NCBI RefSeq assembly: GCF_001267885.1
Contig: NZ_CP012382.1
Span: forward strand, 2,343,001 to 2,407,000
Direction of reading: 5' to 3'
Length of the DNA stretch: 64,000 nucleotides
From: Streptomyces ambofaciens ATCC 23877
Lineage (GTDB): Bacteria; Actinomycetota; Actinomycetes; Streptomycetales; Streptomycetaceae
In this document: in pieces, positions 41,842-51,066 of the stretch
Numbering within the stretch: position 1 is the first letter of the stretch
Layout of the letters: every line of letters begins with the position of its first letter
Notes under the pieces: generated by a model
What the model was told of the DNA's origin: nothing
Database searches by the model: none
What the model saw: the letters and a program-made list of their open reading frames with translations, nothing else
Made by a program: the position numbers and the translations under genes

Positions 41842-43245
41842 GTGCTTGAGCCCGCGTACCAGGCGGACGTCGTCGTCGTGGGGGCCGGAATCGCCGGACT
41901 CGCCGCGGCGCATCGGCTGACCAGCGCAGGAGTGACGACCACGGTCCTGGAGGCCGCCCACGCGGTGGGCGGCCGGATGGCGACGGAGAAGGTCGACGGC
42001 TTCCGGCTCGACAGAATCGGACAGCTGCTGTCCACGGCCTGTCCCGAACTGCGCCGCACCCCCGGGCTGGACGGCCTCGCTCTGCTGCCCTTCGCCCCCG
42101 GGGTCCTGCTGCACAGCGAGGGCCGTCACCATCGCGCGGGCGCCCCGGCGGGCACACGGAGCGCGAGGAGCGCACTCCACGCCGTGCGCGCCCTCGCGAG
42201 CGCCCCCCGCGCGATTCCCGCGCCCCGGCGCCCGCTCTCCGCGGCCGGGTCCCCCGGGCGGTCCGCACCGGCGCCGCGCCCCCGCGTGGGCGCCCCACTC
42301 GGCACCCCCGTCGACCAGGCCCGGCTCGGCGCCGCGCTGACCCGTCTCGCGAGCACCCCCGCCGAACGGCTGCTGGCCCGCCCCGAGCTCTCCGCGGCCC
42401 GGGCGCTGGCGGTCCGCGGGCTGCCGGTTCGCACGATCGACGGCTTCCTGCGCCCCCTGCTCGCCGCCCTGCTGAGCGACCCGGACCTGACCACCTCCAG
42501 CCGGTGCGCCGACCTCGCCCTGCGCTCCTTCGCCGGCGGGCGGCTCGCGCTGCCCGCCGGTGGCGCGGAGGCGCTGCCCGAGCTGCTGGCGCGGGTCCTG
42601 CCGCCGGGCACGGTGCGCACGGGCGTCCGGGTCACCTCGGTCGCCACCAACGCCGTGACCACCGCCGAACACGGTGTCATCCGCTGCCGGGCCGTCCTGG
42701 TGGCGACCGACGCCCGCGCCGCGGGCGAGTTGCTGCCCGGCCTGCGGGTGCCGGCCTTCCACCCGGTGACGGTGGTGCACCACACGACGGACGAACCACC
42801 GGCGACCGGCGCGTCCCTCCTGCTCGACGCGGACCGCGGCGGGCCGGTCGCCCACACGGCCGTGTCCAGTCACGTGGACCCGTCCCGCGCGCCGGCGGGG
42901 CGCACCCTCGTCTCGTCGACGGTCCTCGGGCCGCTCCCGCCCGACGTCGACACGGCCGTGCGCCTCCACCTCTCCCGCCTCTACGGCACCTCCACCACCC
43001 GCTGGGAGACCCTCGCCGTGCACCACACGCCGGAGGCGGTCCCCGCGATGCGCCCACCGCACGACCTGCGCAGGCCGGTACGACTGCTGGCCGGCCTGTA
43101 CGTGTGCGGCGACCACCGCGACACCAGCACCGTCCAGGGGGCCCTGCACTCCGGCCACCGGGCCTCCTCGGCGATCCTGTCGGACCTGGGGGCGGGGCGG
43201 CCGATGCACGCCGCGGAGCCCGTGCCGACGGCCCGCGCCGCGTAG
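41842..43245 (+). CDS. FAD-dependent amine-oxidase-like oxidoreductase
   Basis: The protein has 467 residues. The N-terminal FAD-binding motif is ADVVVVGAGIAGLAAAHRL, then the GGR motif in EAAHAVGGRMATEKVDGFRLD. The C-terminal FAD motif is LLAGLYVCGDHRDTSTVQGALHSGHRAS. These are typical of phytoene-desaturase/protoporphyrinogen-oxidase-like flavoproteins. An Ala/Arg/Pro-rich stretch (about 100-155) is low complexity. The substrate is unknown; no carotenoid genes are nearby. The GTG at 41842 has GAGG about nine bases upstream. Confidence 0.85.
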   Translation: MLEPAYQADVVVVGAGIAGLAAAHRLTSAGVTTTVLEAAHAVGGRMATEKVDGFRLDRIGQLLSTACPELRRTPGLDGLALLPFAPGVLLHSEGRHHRAGAPAGTRSARSALHAVRALASAPRAIPAPRRPLSAAGSPGRSAPAPRPRVGAPLGTPVDQARLGAALTRLASTPAERLLARPELSAARALAVRGLPVRTIDGFLRPLLAALLSDPDLTTSSRCADLALRSFAGGRLALPAGGAEALPELLARVLPPGTVRTGVRVTSVATNAVTTAEHGVIRCRAVLVATDARAAGELLPGLRVPAFHPVTVVHHTTDEPPATGASLLLDADRGGPVAHTAVSSHVDPSRAPAGRTLVSSTVLGPLPPDVDTAVRLHLSRLYGTSTTRWETLAVHHTPEAVPAMRPPHDLRRPVRLLAGLYVCGDHRDTSTVQGALHSGHRASSAILSDLGAGRPMHAAEPVPTARAA

Positions 43246-43746
43246 GCGCCGCCCGGGCGGCGGGCACCGTGTCGGCCGTCGGCCCGCGCGAGGGCGTCGT
43301 CGCCGGGCGGGCGACACCGACCGACGCGGCCCGAGCCCCGTCGCCGCCGACCGCCACGGGGCCGGGGTCTGGTCGCCGGCCGGCCGCCGGAGGCCGCCGA
43401 CCGCCACAGGGCCTGGTCCCATCGCCGCCGACCGCCACGAAGCCAGGTCCCGTCGCCGGACGGCCGCCACGGGGCCGGGTCCCATCGCCGCCTACCGCCA
43501 CGGGGCCGGGTCCCGTCGCCACCGACCGCCGCGGGGCCGGGTCTGGTCGCCGGCCGGCCGCCGGACACCGTCCCCGTCGTCGTCCGGCGCTCCGGGACCG
43601 TCCGGCGGACCGGCACCGCCGCGGCCTCCCCCACCACGTCCACCCGGCCGGCCACGGCCCACGTCCTCGTCCGGTCGGCCCCCGATCCGAACGGCGAGGA
43701 GCTGGTCACCCCGGGTCCGCCTCGGCAACCGCCGAGGGCCCGGGTC
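43246..43746. other. 501-base non-coding gap with minisatellite
   Basis: The gap lies between convergent genes. Its middle holds the ~32-bp tandem repeat at 43341-43565. The last 180 bases have one plus-strand frame with typical GC-rich third positions, including SAPDPNGEELVTPG, that could be a coding remnant. No start codon or ribosome binding site supports a gene. Confidence 0.5.
43341..43565. repeat. About six degenerate copies of a ~32-bp unit
   Basis: Each unit contains GCCGCCGACCGCCACGGGG followed by CCGGGTCCC(A/G)TC. Copies vary at several positions and two carry an inserted GGCCGGCCGCC block. It lies between convergent genes. Confidence 0.85.
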
Positions 43747-45210
43747 CTAGCCCAGCGCCGCCACCTTGTCGCGGTAGCCCCGCACCGGTGCCGCGTCCCG
43801 GTACGGCTCCAGGCGCCGTTCGAAGTCGCGGACGTACTCCACCGCCCGCACCGACCGCATCTCGGCCGCCTGCCCGGCCGCCTCGGCGGCCAGCTGGCAG
43901 GCCTGGTCGAGCTCACCGAGGCCGAGGCGGGCGGTGGCGAGCACGACCCGGCAGAACAGCCGGCTGCGGGCGTAGGCGGGGGCCCGCAGGAGCAGCGAGC
44001 GCTCCGCGTACTGGGCGGCGGCGCGGAACTGCTGGAGGTCGCGGTGGCAGTGCCCGAACTCGTCGGCGAGCTGCGCCTCGTCGAAGAAGCGCGCCCAGTG
44101 CGGCACCTCGTCGCCGGGCCGGGCGGCCTCCAGGGCGCGTTCGGCCCGGACCAGTGAGGCCGTGCACGCCCGCACCTCGCCGAGCACCCCGTGCGCCCGC
44201 GCCTCGGCGGCGTGCAGCAGCGTCTGCACCACGGGCGGCGCGGAGGTCCCCACCCCCTGCTGCGCCACCCTGGCCAGCTGGACCGCCTCGCGCCCGTGGC
44301 CCAGGTAGACGGCCTGACGGCTCATGGTGACCAGCACGTACGAGCCGTACGCCCGGTCCCCCGCCGCCTGCGCGAGCCGCAGCGCCTGGACGAAGTAGCG
44401 CTGGGCGAGGCCGTGCGCGGCGATGTCGTACGAGGTCCAGCCCGCGAGCCGGGTCAGGTCGGCGGCGGCGGCGAACAGCCGTCGGCCGGTCTGCTCGCCG
44501 TAGGTGCCGCGCAGCATCGGCTCCAGCTCGTGCTCCAGATAGCGCACCAGGGCCTGGCGGGCGTGTCCGCCGCCGTACCGGTCGTCCAGGCTGCGGAACA
44601 GCTCGCCGACCGAGCGCAGCGCGGCGAGGTCGCCGCCGGTGACCTTCTGGCCGGGGCCGCGCTCGGCCGGGGCGCGCCGGCGGTCCGGGTCGAGCGGGAC
44701 GGGCACCCTGGGCATCGCCGGACGGCCCTGCGCGGGAATCCGGACGGGCACCTCGACGCGGGCCACCTTCTCGTCGGCGCGGCCGATCAGCCAGTCCCTG
44801 CTGGGCACGACGAGGCCCGCCGGGGTGAAGGCGATCTTGCGGAGCTCGGCGTGACTGCCGGAGTCCTTGCGCCACAGTCCGCCGACGATGTCGACGGCCT
44901 CGTCCGGGGTGGCCGCGAACTCCAGCCCCGCGTAGACGGGCGCGCAGGCGTCCAGACCGAGGTCCTGGGCGCTGAGGCGGCGGCCGAGGCGCCGGGTGAA
45001 GACCTCGGCGATCAGGGCCGGGGTGGTGCCGCGGGGCTGCTGGCCGCGCAGCCACCGGGTGACGGACGTCTTGTCGTATCTCAGGTCCAGGCCGTGTTCG
45101 AGTCCGAGCTGGTCGACGCGACGCGCGAGACCCGCGTTCGAGAACCCCGCTTCGGCGATGAGCGCGGCGAGCTGGCGGTTGGGGGTGCGCTGCGCGGGTC
45201 GTTCCGTCAT
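43747..45210 (-). CDS. NsdA-like regulator (DNA-binding N-terminus, TPR-rich C-terminus)
   Basis: The protein has 487 residues. The N-terminus (RQLAALIAEAGFSNAGLARRVDQLG, then TSVTRWLRGQQPRG) resembles an XRE-type helix-turn-helix. From about residue 200 the sequence is helical repeats resembling TPR (for example ARAHGVLGEVRACTASLVRAERALEAA). Streptomyces has several such proteins; NsdA and NsdB are described as negative regulators of development and antibiotic production. I place this gene in that wider family without claiming orthology. It is divergent from lipB across 236 bases. Confidence 0.82.
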   Translation of the reverse strand: MTERPAQRTPNRQLAALIAEAGFSNAGLARRVDQLGLEHGLDLRYDKTSVTRWLRGQQPRGTTPALIAEVFTRRLGRRLSAQDLGLDACAPVYAGLEFAATPDEAVDIVGGLWRKDSGSHAELRKIAFTPAGLVVPSRDWLIGRADEKVARVEVPVRIPAQGRPAMPRVPVPLDPDRRRAPAERGPGQKVTGGDLAALRSVGELFRSLDDRYGGGHARQALVRYLEHELEPMLRGTYGEQTGRRLFAAAADLTRLAGWTSYDIAAHGLAQRYFVQALRLAQAAGDRAYGSYVLVTMSRQAVYLGHGREAVQLARVAQQGVGTSAPPVVQTLLHAAEARAHGVLGEVRACTASLVRAERALEAARPGDEVPHWARFFDEAQLADEFGHCHRDLQQFRAAAQYAERSLLLRAPAYARSRLFCRVVLATARLGLGELDQACQLAAEAAGQAAEMRSVRAVEYVRDFERRLEPYRDAAPVRGYRDKVAALG

Positions 45211-45446
45211 GGTGCGGTGCGGTCTCCTGCCTTCCGGGCCGTTCGATGTGCCCGGAGCGCCTGTGAGCAGCCCTTATGGCCTCGTGAACGGCGTGAATGT
45301 AGCGGAGAGTAAACACCCGATCGCACAGTTCCACCGGCATTCATCCGATCGTGTGAGGAACGCCCGCCCGGCTGACGACGCGCGGGCGGTCGTACAGTGG
45401 CGTGGGCACCCTTCGTGCCTTACGACCTTCCAGGGAGGCACTTGCC

Positions 45447-46244
45447 GTGAGTGAGCTGCGGTTCGTCCGAATGGGGTTCGGTGCCGAGCGCGTCGACTAC
45501 CAGGAGGCGTGGGACGAGCAGCGCCGGGTGCACGCCGCGCGGTTCGCCGACGAGGTCCCCGACACGGTGCTGCTCCTCGAACACCCGCCGGTGTACACCG
45601 CCGGCCGGCGCACCACGGACAGCGAGCGCCCGCTGGACGGCACGCCGGTCGTCGACGTGGACCGCGGCGGGAAGATCACCTGGCACGGTCCGGGCCAGCT
45701 GGTCGGCTACCCGATCCAGAAGCTCCCGCGCCCGGTGGACGTGGTGGCGCACGTACGGCGGCTGGAGGAGGCCCTGATCCGCACCTGCGCGGAGTTCGGC
45801 CTCGAGACCACCCGGGTCGAGGGCCGCAGCGGGGTCTGGGTCCTCGGCGACCCGGTCGCACAGCGCCCGGCGCTCGGCGGCCTCTCCCTGGACTTCGACC
45901 CCCGGCTGACCGACGAGGAGTTCGACCCCCGGCTGAACGGGCCCGAGTACGCCCCGTCCAACGCGGGCCAGCGCCGCGAGGACCGCAAGATCGCGGCGAT
46001 CGGCATCCGGGTGGCCAAGGGCGTCACCATGCACGGCTTCGCCCTGAACGTGAACCCGGACAACAAGTGGTTCGACAGGATCATCCCCTGCGGCATCCGC
46101 GACGCGGGCGTCGCCTCGCTCGCGAACGAGCTGGGCCGGGACGTCACCATCGAGGAAGTGCTGCCGGTGGCCGAGCGCCATCTGCGCGACGTCCTGGAGA
46201 ACGCCGAACTCAGGCCGCGGGTGATCGAGAAGACGCCGGCCTGA
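45447..46244 (+). CDS. lipB: Lipoyl(octanoyl) transferase
   Basis: LipB moves octanoate from acyl carrier protein to lipoyl domains. The signature [18 protein letters not shown] is near residue 73, K181 is in DRKIAAIG, and the acyl-carrying Cys is C215 in [10 protein letters not shown]. The GTG at 45447 (265 residues) has AGGGAGG eight bases upstream. Between GVWV (about 132) and K181 lies an insertion of some 35-40 residues with a duplicated FDPRL motif that standard LipB proteins lack. LipA follows 191 bases later. Confidence 0.94.
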   Translation: MSELRFVRMGFGAERVDYQEAWDEQRRVHAARFADEVPDTVLLLEHPPVYTAGRRTTDSERPLDGTPVVDVDRGGKITWHGPGQLVGYPIQKLPRPVDVVAHVRRLEEALIRTCAEFGLETTRVEGRSGVWVLGDPVAQRPALGGLSLDFDPRLTDEEFDPRLNGPEYAPSNAGQRREDRKIAAIGIRVAKGVTMHGFALNVNPDNKWFDRIIPCGIRDAGVASLANELGRDVTIEEVLPVAERHLRDVLENAELRPRVIEKTPA

Positions 46245-46259
46245 AGCCCGCGCAGCGCT

Positions 46260-46375
46260 GTTCCGGCCCGCGCGGCATAAATCCGGCCCGTCCGGCGTTT
46301 GAGGACGAGGCCGTTCAGGCCGGAGCGGGGGCCTGGGGGCGCAGCCCCCCAGCGAGGCCAGCACCCTCGCCGGGC
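46260..46375. repeat. Streptomyces dispersed repeat copy between lipB and lipA
   Basis: It contains CCCGTCCGGCGTTTGAGGAC, then a GGGGG stretch and the hairpin CTGGGGGCGCAGCCCCCCAG (46333-46352). From memory the first part is one of the commonest intergenic sequences in Streptomyces. The hairpin is related to that at 32608-32626 in the opposite orientation. Confidence 0.7.
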
Positions 46376-46435
46376 ATTCAAAACCACGGGCGTACGCTTG
46401 AAGACGCCGAAGAATCAAACGCTAGGGAGCCGGTC

Positions 46436-47389
46436 GTGTCCGCAGTCGCACCCGACGGACGCAAGATGCTGCGCCTGGAGGTCCGCAACAGCCAGACCCC
46501 CATCGAGCGCAAGCCCGAGTGGATCAAGACCCGGGCGAAAATGGGCCCCGAGTACACGAAGATGCAGAACCTCGTGAAGAGCGAGGGCCTGCACACGGTC
46601 TGCCAGGAAGCCGGCTGTCCGAACATCTACGAGTGCTGGGAGGACCGCGAGGCGACCTTCCTCATCGGCGGCGACCAGTGCACGCGGCGCTGTGACTTCT
46701 GCCAGATCGACACCGGCAAGCCCGAGGCGCTCGACCGCGACGAGCCGCGCCGGGTCGGCGAGTCCGTGGTCACGATGGACCTGAACTACGCCACCATCAC
46801 CGGCGTCGCCCGTGACGACCTCCCCGACGGCGGCGCCTGGCTGTACGCCGAGACGGTGCGCCAGATCCACCAGCAGACGGCGGACCGCGAGGCCGGCCGT
46901 ACCAAGGTCGAGCTGCTCGCCCCCGACTTCAACGCGGTGCCGGAACTCCTCCGTGAGGTCTTCGCCTCCCGTCCCGAGGTCTTCGCGCACAACGTCGAGA
47001 CGGTCCCCCGCATCTTCAAGCGGATTCGCCCCGGCTTCCGCTACGAGCGCTCCCTGAAGGTCATCACCGACGCCCGCGACTACGGCCTGGTCACCAAGTC
47101 CAACCTGATCCTCGGCATGGGCGAGACCCGCGAGGAGATCAGCGAGGCGCTGAAGCAGCTGCACGAGGCCGGCTGCGAGCTGATCACCATCACGCAGTAC
47201 CTGCGCCCGTCCGTGCGCCACCACCCCGTCGAGCGCTGGGTGAAGCCGCACGAGTTCGTGGAGCTGAAGGAGGAGGCCGAGCAGATCGGCTTCTCCGGCG
47301 TCATGTCCGGCCCGCTGGTGCGCTCCTCCTACCGCGCCGGGCGGCTGTACCAGATGGCCATGGAGCAGCGTCAGGGCGCCGCGGTCTGA
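46436..47389 (+). CDS. lipA: Lipoyl synthase (radical SAM)
   Basis: LipA inserts two sulfurs into the octanoyl group on E2 and H proteins. The auxiliary cluster ligands are C56, C61 and C67 ([14 protein letters not shown]), and the radical-SAM cluster C82, C86 and C89 ([11 protein letters not shown]). The C-terminal R-S-S-Y motif (LVRSSYRAG) supplies the Ser ligand. The GTG at 46436 (317 residues) has AGGGAGC upstream. With lipB it lipoylates the E2 encoded at 29922. Separate transcription is possible because of the intervening repeat. Confidence 0.96.
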   Translation: MSAVAPDGRKMLRLEVRNSQTPIERKPEWIKTRAKMGPEYTKMQNLVKSEGLHTVCQEAGCPNIYECWEDREATFLIGGDQCTRRCDFCQIDTGKPEALDRDEPRRVGESVVTMDLNYATITGVARDDLPDGGAWLYAETVRQIHQQTADREAGRTKVELLAPDFNAVPELLREVFASRPEVFAHNVETVPRIFKRIRPGFRYERSLKVITDARDYGLVTKSNLILGMGETREEISEALKQLHEAGCELITITQYLRPSVRHHPVERWVKPHEFVELKEEAEQIGFSGVMSGPLVRSSYRAGRLYQMAMEQRQGAAV

Positions 47390-47645
47390 CCGAGGCGCAC
47401 GGACGGCGTGTGAATTCACGCACAAGCACCTACTGGCCAGTAGTGGCCGAGACGCCGCGGTCCCGACCGTCCTCGCAGTTGAGGACACCGGTCGGGGCCG
47501 CGCCGCCGTCGCGGCCCTGGGCATCGAGGCTTCATGTCCGTTTGACCGGCGGGTCACGCCCTGGTAACACCAAACAGTGACCCTGGAATCACACCACGTA
47601 CACCCGTCTCCGTGCCCGGAGCCGTACCGAGGGGGGACCTCCACG

Positions 47646-47846
47646 ATGCAGGCCGCGCCCGTCCGCGCCACCGCCATCCCGTCGTTCACCACCGCCCTGC
47701 GGGCCGTCGAGTCGCTGCTGATGAGCAGCGGCCAGCGCACCGCGCGGCGCAACGCCTGGACCTCCGTGCTGGAGGACCGCCGCCGCGCCAAGGACCGGAT
47801 CGAGACGGAGCGGGTGCTGGGGCAGACCGTCTCCGGCCGCTCCTGA
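47646..47846 (+). CDS. Small hypothetical protein (66 aa)
   Basis: I do not recognise this protein. The ATG at 47646 has GAGGGGGGAC about nine bases upstream. The C-terminal half (RRNAWTSVLEDRRRAKDRIETERVL) is a strongly charged helix, and the N-terminus is Ala-rich without a convincing signal peptide. Codon use looks genuine. It follows a 256-base gap after lipA, so it has its own promoter region, and it precedes the DUF4191 gene. Confidence 0.65.
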   Translation: MQAAPVRATAIPSFTTALRAVESLLMSSGQRTARRNAWTSVLEDRRRAKDRIETERVLGQTVSGRS

Positions 47847-47927
47847 TCCCGGCCCCGCCGCCGTCCCGCCCGCCCGTGCCGGGCACTGCCGTCGTCGGCG
47901 CTTTCGGGGGCACGTAGACTTCGTGCC

Positions 47928-48632
47928 ATGGCGAGGAAGGAACCTGCAGCGGACGCTGCGAATCCCGGGCGACTGAAGCAGATCGCTCTGACCTACAAGA
48001 TGACCCGCAAGGCCGACAAGAAGATCGGTCTTGTGCTCGCGGGTGTCGGCATCGTCGTCTTCGGTGTCCTCCTCGCGATCGGTTTCCTGATCGGTCACCC
48101 CATCTATCTCGGCATCCTGGGCGTGCTGCTCGCCTTCCTCGCGACGGCGATCGTCTTCGGGCGCCGGGCCGAGCGGGCGGCCTTCGGTCAGATGGAGGGA
48201 CAGCCGGGCGCCGCGGCGGCCGTGCTGGACAACATCGGCCGGGGCTGGACGACGACCCCCGCGGTGGCGATGAACCGCAACCAGGACGTCGTGCACCGCG
48301 CGGTCGGCAAGGCCGGCATCGTGCTGGTGGCGGAGGGCAACCCGAACCGGGTGAAGACCCTGCTCGCGGCCGAGAAGCGGAAGATGAACCGCATCGTCGC
48401 CGACGTGCCCGTGCACGACCTGGTCGTGGGCACCGGTGAGGGCCAGGTCGAGCTGAAGAAGCTGCGCACGACCATGCTCAAGCTTCCCCGCGTCCTGTCC
48501 GGTCCGCAGGTCACCGTGACCAACGACCGGCTGCGCGCCCTGGGCGACCTGATGAGCAACATGCCGCTGCCCAAGGGCCCGATGCCGAAGGGCATGCGCA
48601 TGCCGAAGGGTGGCAACCCCAGGGGTCGCTGA
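47928..48632 (+). CDS. DUF4191 membrane protein
   Basis: The protein has 234 residues. A basic N-terminus (GRLKQIALTYKMTRKADKK) leads into two membrane helices (about 33-55 and 58-78). A cytosolic domain follows, containing DNIGRGWTTTPAVAMNRNQDVVHRAVGKAGIVLVAEG. The tail is PKGPMPKGMRMPKGG. Conserved in actinobacteria; no function known to me. The ATG follows TAGACT (47915-47920) by seven bases, so the mRNA is probably leaderless. Confidence 0.86.
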   Translation: MARKEPAADAANPGRLKQIALTYKMTRKADKKIGLVLAGVGIVVFGVLLAIGFLIGHPIYLGILGVLLAFLATAIVFGRRAERAAFGQMEGQPGAAAAVLDNIGRGWTTTPAVAMNRNQDVVHRAVGKAGIVLVAEGNPNRVKTLLAAEKRKMNRIVADVPVHDLVVGTGEGQVELKKLRTTMLKLPRVLSGPQVTVTNDRLRALGDLMSNMPLPKGPMPKGMRMPKGGNPRGR

Positions 48633-48685
48633 CCCTCAGTACCTCGCAGGACCTCGCAAGAGCTCGTAGGACGACTCCGCGACGC

Positions 48686-48739
48686 CGGTACGGCGATGGG
48701 GGCGGCCGGATCACTCCGGCCGCCCCCATCGCCGTACCG
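48686..48739. terminator. Perfect 25-bp bidirectional terminator
   Basis: The arms 48686-48710 and 48715-48739 are exact complements around a TCAC loop. They lie between the convergent DUF4191 and RDD genes. Confidence 0.9.
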
Positions 48740-48774
48740 CGCGCGTGCCGCCGTGCCGCGACCCGCGCGCCGCG

Positions 48775-49242
48775 TCAGATCCGTACCTCCACGGTGCGCG
48801 CCAGCCGGTCGTGCAGGCCCCGGCCGTCGCGGTCCCAGACCAGCGCCGGCAGGGCGAGGCACAGCAGCACCGAGCGCAGCAGGGCGCGCAGGGGGCTCGG
48901 GCGGCCCGTGGCGAGATCGAGGACGCGCAGCCCGAACAGGCGCTTGCCCGGGGTGAAGCCGACCGTGCCGACGGTGAGCACGCTCAGCACGAAGAAGATC
49001 AGCAGGGCCCAGTTGCCGGTCACATGGTCGTAGCCGTCCGTGATCAGGCCGTATGCGATCAGGAGGCACAGGGCCCAGTCGACGGCCATCGCGCCGATCC
49101 GCCGGCCCGGACGGGCGATCGAGCCCGGTCCCTCCTCCGGCAGACCGAGCTGCTCACCCCGGTACCCGAGATCGGCGCCGGCCTCTTCGATGGCCGCGCG
49201 CGGCCCGGAAAGCCACGATCCGATTGCTTGCCTGTTGTCCAC
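48775..49242 (-). CDS. RDD-family membrane protein
   Basis: The protein has 155 residues with two or three membrane helices. The RDD motif is near the start of the domain (RPGRRIGAMAVDWALCLL), and the second conserved block is TPGKRLFGLRVLDLATGRPSPLRALLRSV. The molecular function of such small RDD proteins is poorly defined; some relatives act as Na+/H+ antiporters. The GTG at 49242 follows TACCGT on the minus strand by six bases, so it is probably leaderless. It is divergent from glnA. Confidence 0.85.
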   Translation of the reverse strand: MDNRQAIGSWLSGPRAAIEEAGADLGYRGEQLGLPEEGPGSIARPGRRIGAMAVDWALCLLIAYGLITDGYDHVTGNWALLIFFVLSVLTVGTVGFTPGKRLFGLRVLDLATGRPSPLRALLRSVLLCLALPALVWDRDGRGLHDRLARTVEVRI

Positions 49243-49361
49243 CCGTCCACGGTACTGCGCCCGTATATGACCTACGGACGGAGGGGGCGTGAAGGGTGCG
49301 CCGAGGGGCAGACGGCGGGGGTGTGCCGGGCGCGGAGGAGGCCTAGGCTGGAACGGAGCCG

Positions 49362-49400
49362 GTTAACTTCTGCGAAACAAATGGGTCACGCCCGAGAAAT
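49362..49400 (+). promoter_or_regulatory. GlnR-type binding sites upstream of glnA
   Basis: GTTAAC-n6-GAAAC (49362-49378) and GTCAC-n6-GAAAT (49385-49400) match the paired GlnR half-site pattern known for Streptomyces nitrogen genes. They lie just upstream of a -10-like TAGGGT at 49411-49416. GlnR is the global nitrogen regulator and activates glnA under nitrogen limitation; binding here is inferred from sequence. Confidence 0.8.
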
Positions 49401-49495
49401 CACCCGTCCCTAGGGTCGACGAAGCGTGTGCCACCCGCACTGGCCGCACGAACGATTACCACCCCGGCGGGACGGTCGGGAGTAGGAGGAGCTGG

Positions 49496-50905
49496 ATGTT
49501 CCAGAACGCCGACGAGGCCAAGAAGTACATCGCCGACGAGGACGTCAAGTTCGTCGACGTCCGGTTCTGCGACCTGCCGGGCGTCATGCAGCACTTCACG
49601 TTGCCCGCCGCGGCGTTCGACCCCGACGACGAGCAGGCCTTCGACGGCTCCTCGATCCGCGGCTTCCAGGCCATCCACGAGTCGGACATGTCCCTGCGCC
49701 CCGACCTGTCGACCGCGCGCGTCGACCCGTTCCGCCGGGACAAGACCCTCAACATCAACTTCTTCATCCACGACCCGATCACGGGCGAGCAGTACTCCCG
49801 CGACCCGCGGAACGTGGCGAAGAAGGCCGAGGCCTACCTCGCCTCCACGGGCATCGCCGACACGGCGTTCTTCGGCCCGGAGGCGGAGTTCTACGTCTTC
49901 GACTCCGTCCGCTTCGCCACCAGCGCGAACGAGTCCTTCTACCACATCGACTCCGAGGCCGGCGCCTGGAACACCGGTGCGCTGGAGGACAACCGCGGTT
50001 ACAAGGTCCGCTACAAGGGCGGTTACTTCCCGGTCCCGCCGGTCGACCACTTCGCCGACCTGCGCGCCGAGATCTCCCTGGAGCTGGAGCGGTCCGGCCT
50101 CCAGGTCGAGCGCCAGCACCACGAGGTGGGCACCGCCGGCCAGGCGGAGATCAACTACAAGTTCAACACGCTGCTCGCGGCCGCCGACGACCTCCAGCTC
50201 TTCAAGTACATCGTGAAGAACGTGGCGTGGAAGAACGGCAAGACGGCGACCTTCATGCCGAAGCCGATCTTCGGTGACAACGGCTCGGGCATGCACGTCC
50301 ACCAGTCGCTGTGGTCGGGCGGCGAGCCGCTCTTCTACGACGAGCAGGGCTACGCCGGCCTGTCGGACACCGCCCGCTACTACATCGGCGGCATCCTCAA
50401 GCACGCCCCGTCGCTGCTGGCCTTCACCAACCCGACGGTGAACTCGTACCACCGCCTGGTGCCGGGCTTCGAGGCGCCGGTGAACCTGGTGTACTCGCAG
50501 CGCAACCGCTCGGCCGCGATGCGCATCCCGATCACGGGCTCGAACCCGAAGGCCAAGCGCGTCGAGTTCCGCGCGCCGGACGCCTCCGGCAACCCGTACC
50601 TGGCCTTCTCGGCCCTGCTGCTCGCGGGCCTGGACGGCATCAAGAACAAGATCGAGCCGGCCGAGCCGATCGACAAGGACCTCTACGAGCTGGCTCCCGA
50701 GGAGCACGCCAACGTGGCGCAGGTCCCGACCTCCCTCGGCGCGGTCCTGGACCGCCTGGAGGCCGACCACGAGTTCCTCCTCCAGGGCGACGTCTTCACG
50801 CCGGACCTGATCGAGACGTGGATCGACTTCAAGCGGGCGAACGAGATCGCCCCGCTGCAGCTGCGTCCGCACCCGCACGAGTTCGAGATGTACTTCGACG
50901 TGTGA
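49496..50905 (+). CDS. glnA: Glutamine synthetase type I
   Basis: GlnA makes glutamine from glutamate, ammonia and ATP as a dodecamer. It is 469 residues with [17 protein letters not shown], the metal-binding [19 protein letters not shown] and NRSAAMRIP. The adenylylation tyrosine is Y397 in [11 protein letters not shown], so activity is probably controlled by GlnE. The ATG has AGGAGG upstream (AGTAGGAGGAGCTGG). GlnR sites and a -10 lie 80-135 bases upstream. A terminator follows. Confidence 0.97.
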   Translation: MFQNADEAKKYIADEDVKFVDVRFCDLPGVMQHFTLPAAAFDPDDEQAFDGSSIRGFQAIHESDMSLRPDLSTARVDPFRRDKTLNINFFIHDPITGEQYSRDPRNVAKKAEAYLASTGIADTAFFGPEAEFYVFDSVRFATSANESFYHIDSEAGAWNTGALEDNRGYKVRYKGGYFPVPPVDHFADLRAEISLELERSGLQVERQHHEVGTAGQAEINYKFNTLLAAADDLQLFKYIVKNVAWKNGKTATFMPKPIFGDNGSGMHVHQSLWSGGEPLFYDEQGYAGLSDTARYYIGGILKHAPSLLAFTNPTVNSYHRLVPGFEAPVNLVYSQRNRSAAMRIPITGSNPKAKRVEFRAPDASGNPYLAFSALLLAGLDGIKNKIEPAEPIDKDLYELAPEEHANVAQVPTSLGAVLDRLEADHEFLLQGDVFTPDLIETWIDFKRANEIAPLQLRPHPHEFEMYFDV

Positions 50906-50932
50906 TCGACGCCCGGCCCGGTCCGGATCGTC

Positions 50933-50973
50933 CGGCGCCCCCGTCTCCTGTCCGTCAGGGGGCGGGGGCGCCG
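50933..50973 (+). terminator. Terminator after glnA
   Basis: CGGCGCCCCCG (50933-50943) pairs with CGGGGGCGCCG (50963-50973) around a 19-base loop that can itself fold. Confidence 0.75.
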
Positions 50974-51066
50974 TCGTCGGCCGGAAACCGTCCCGGGGGA
51001 AACCCGGCCCGGGATCATGGATACTGACACGGTTGTTCGAGTCAGGGGACGGGGAGAGGACCGAGC

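Noticed and set aside
42504..44330. Long plus-strand frame running from the oxidoreductase through the minisatellite into the NsdA-like gene
   Set aside because: It is a frame-shifted shadow of two real genes joined by repeat DNA. Its composition is Arg/Pro/Gly noise.
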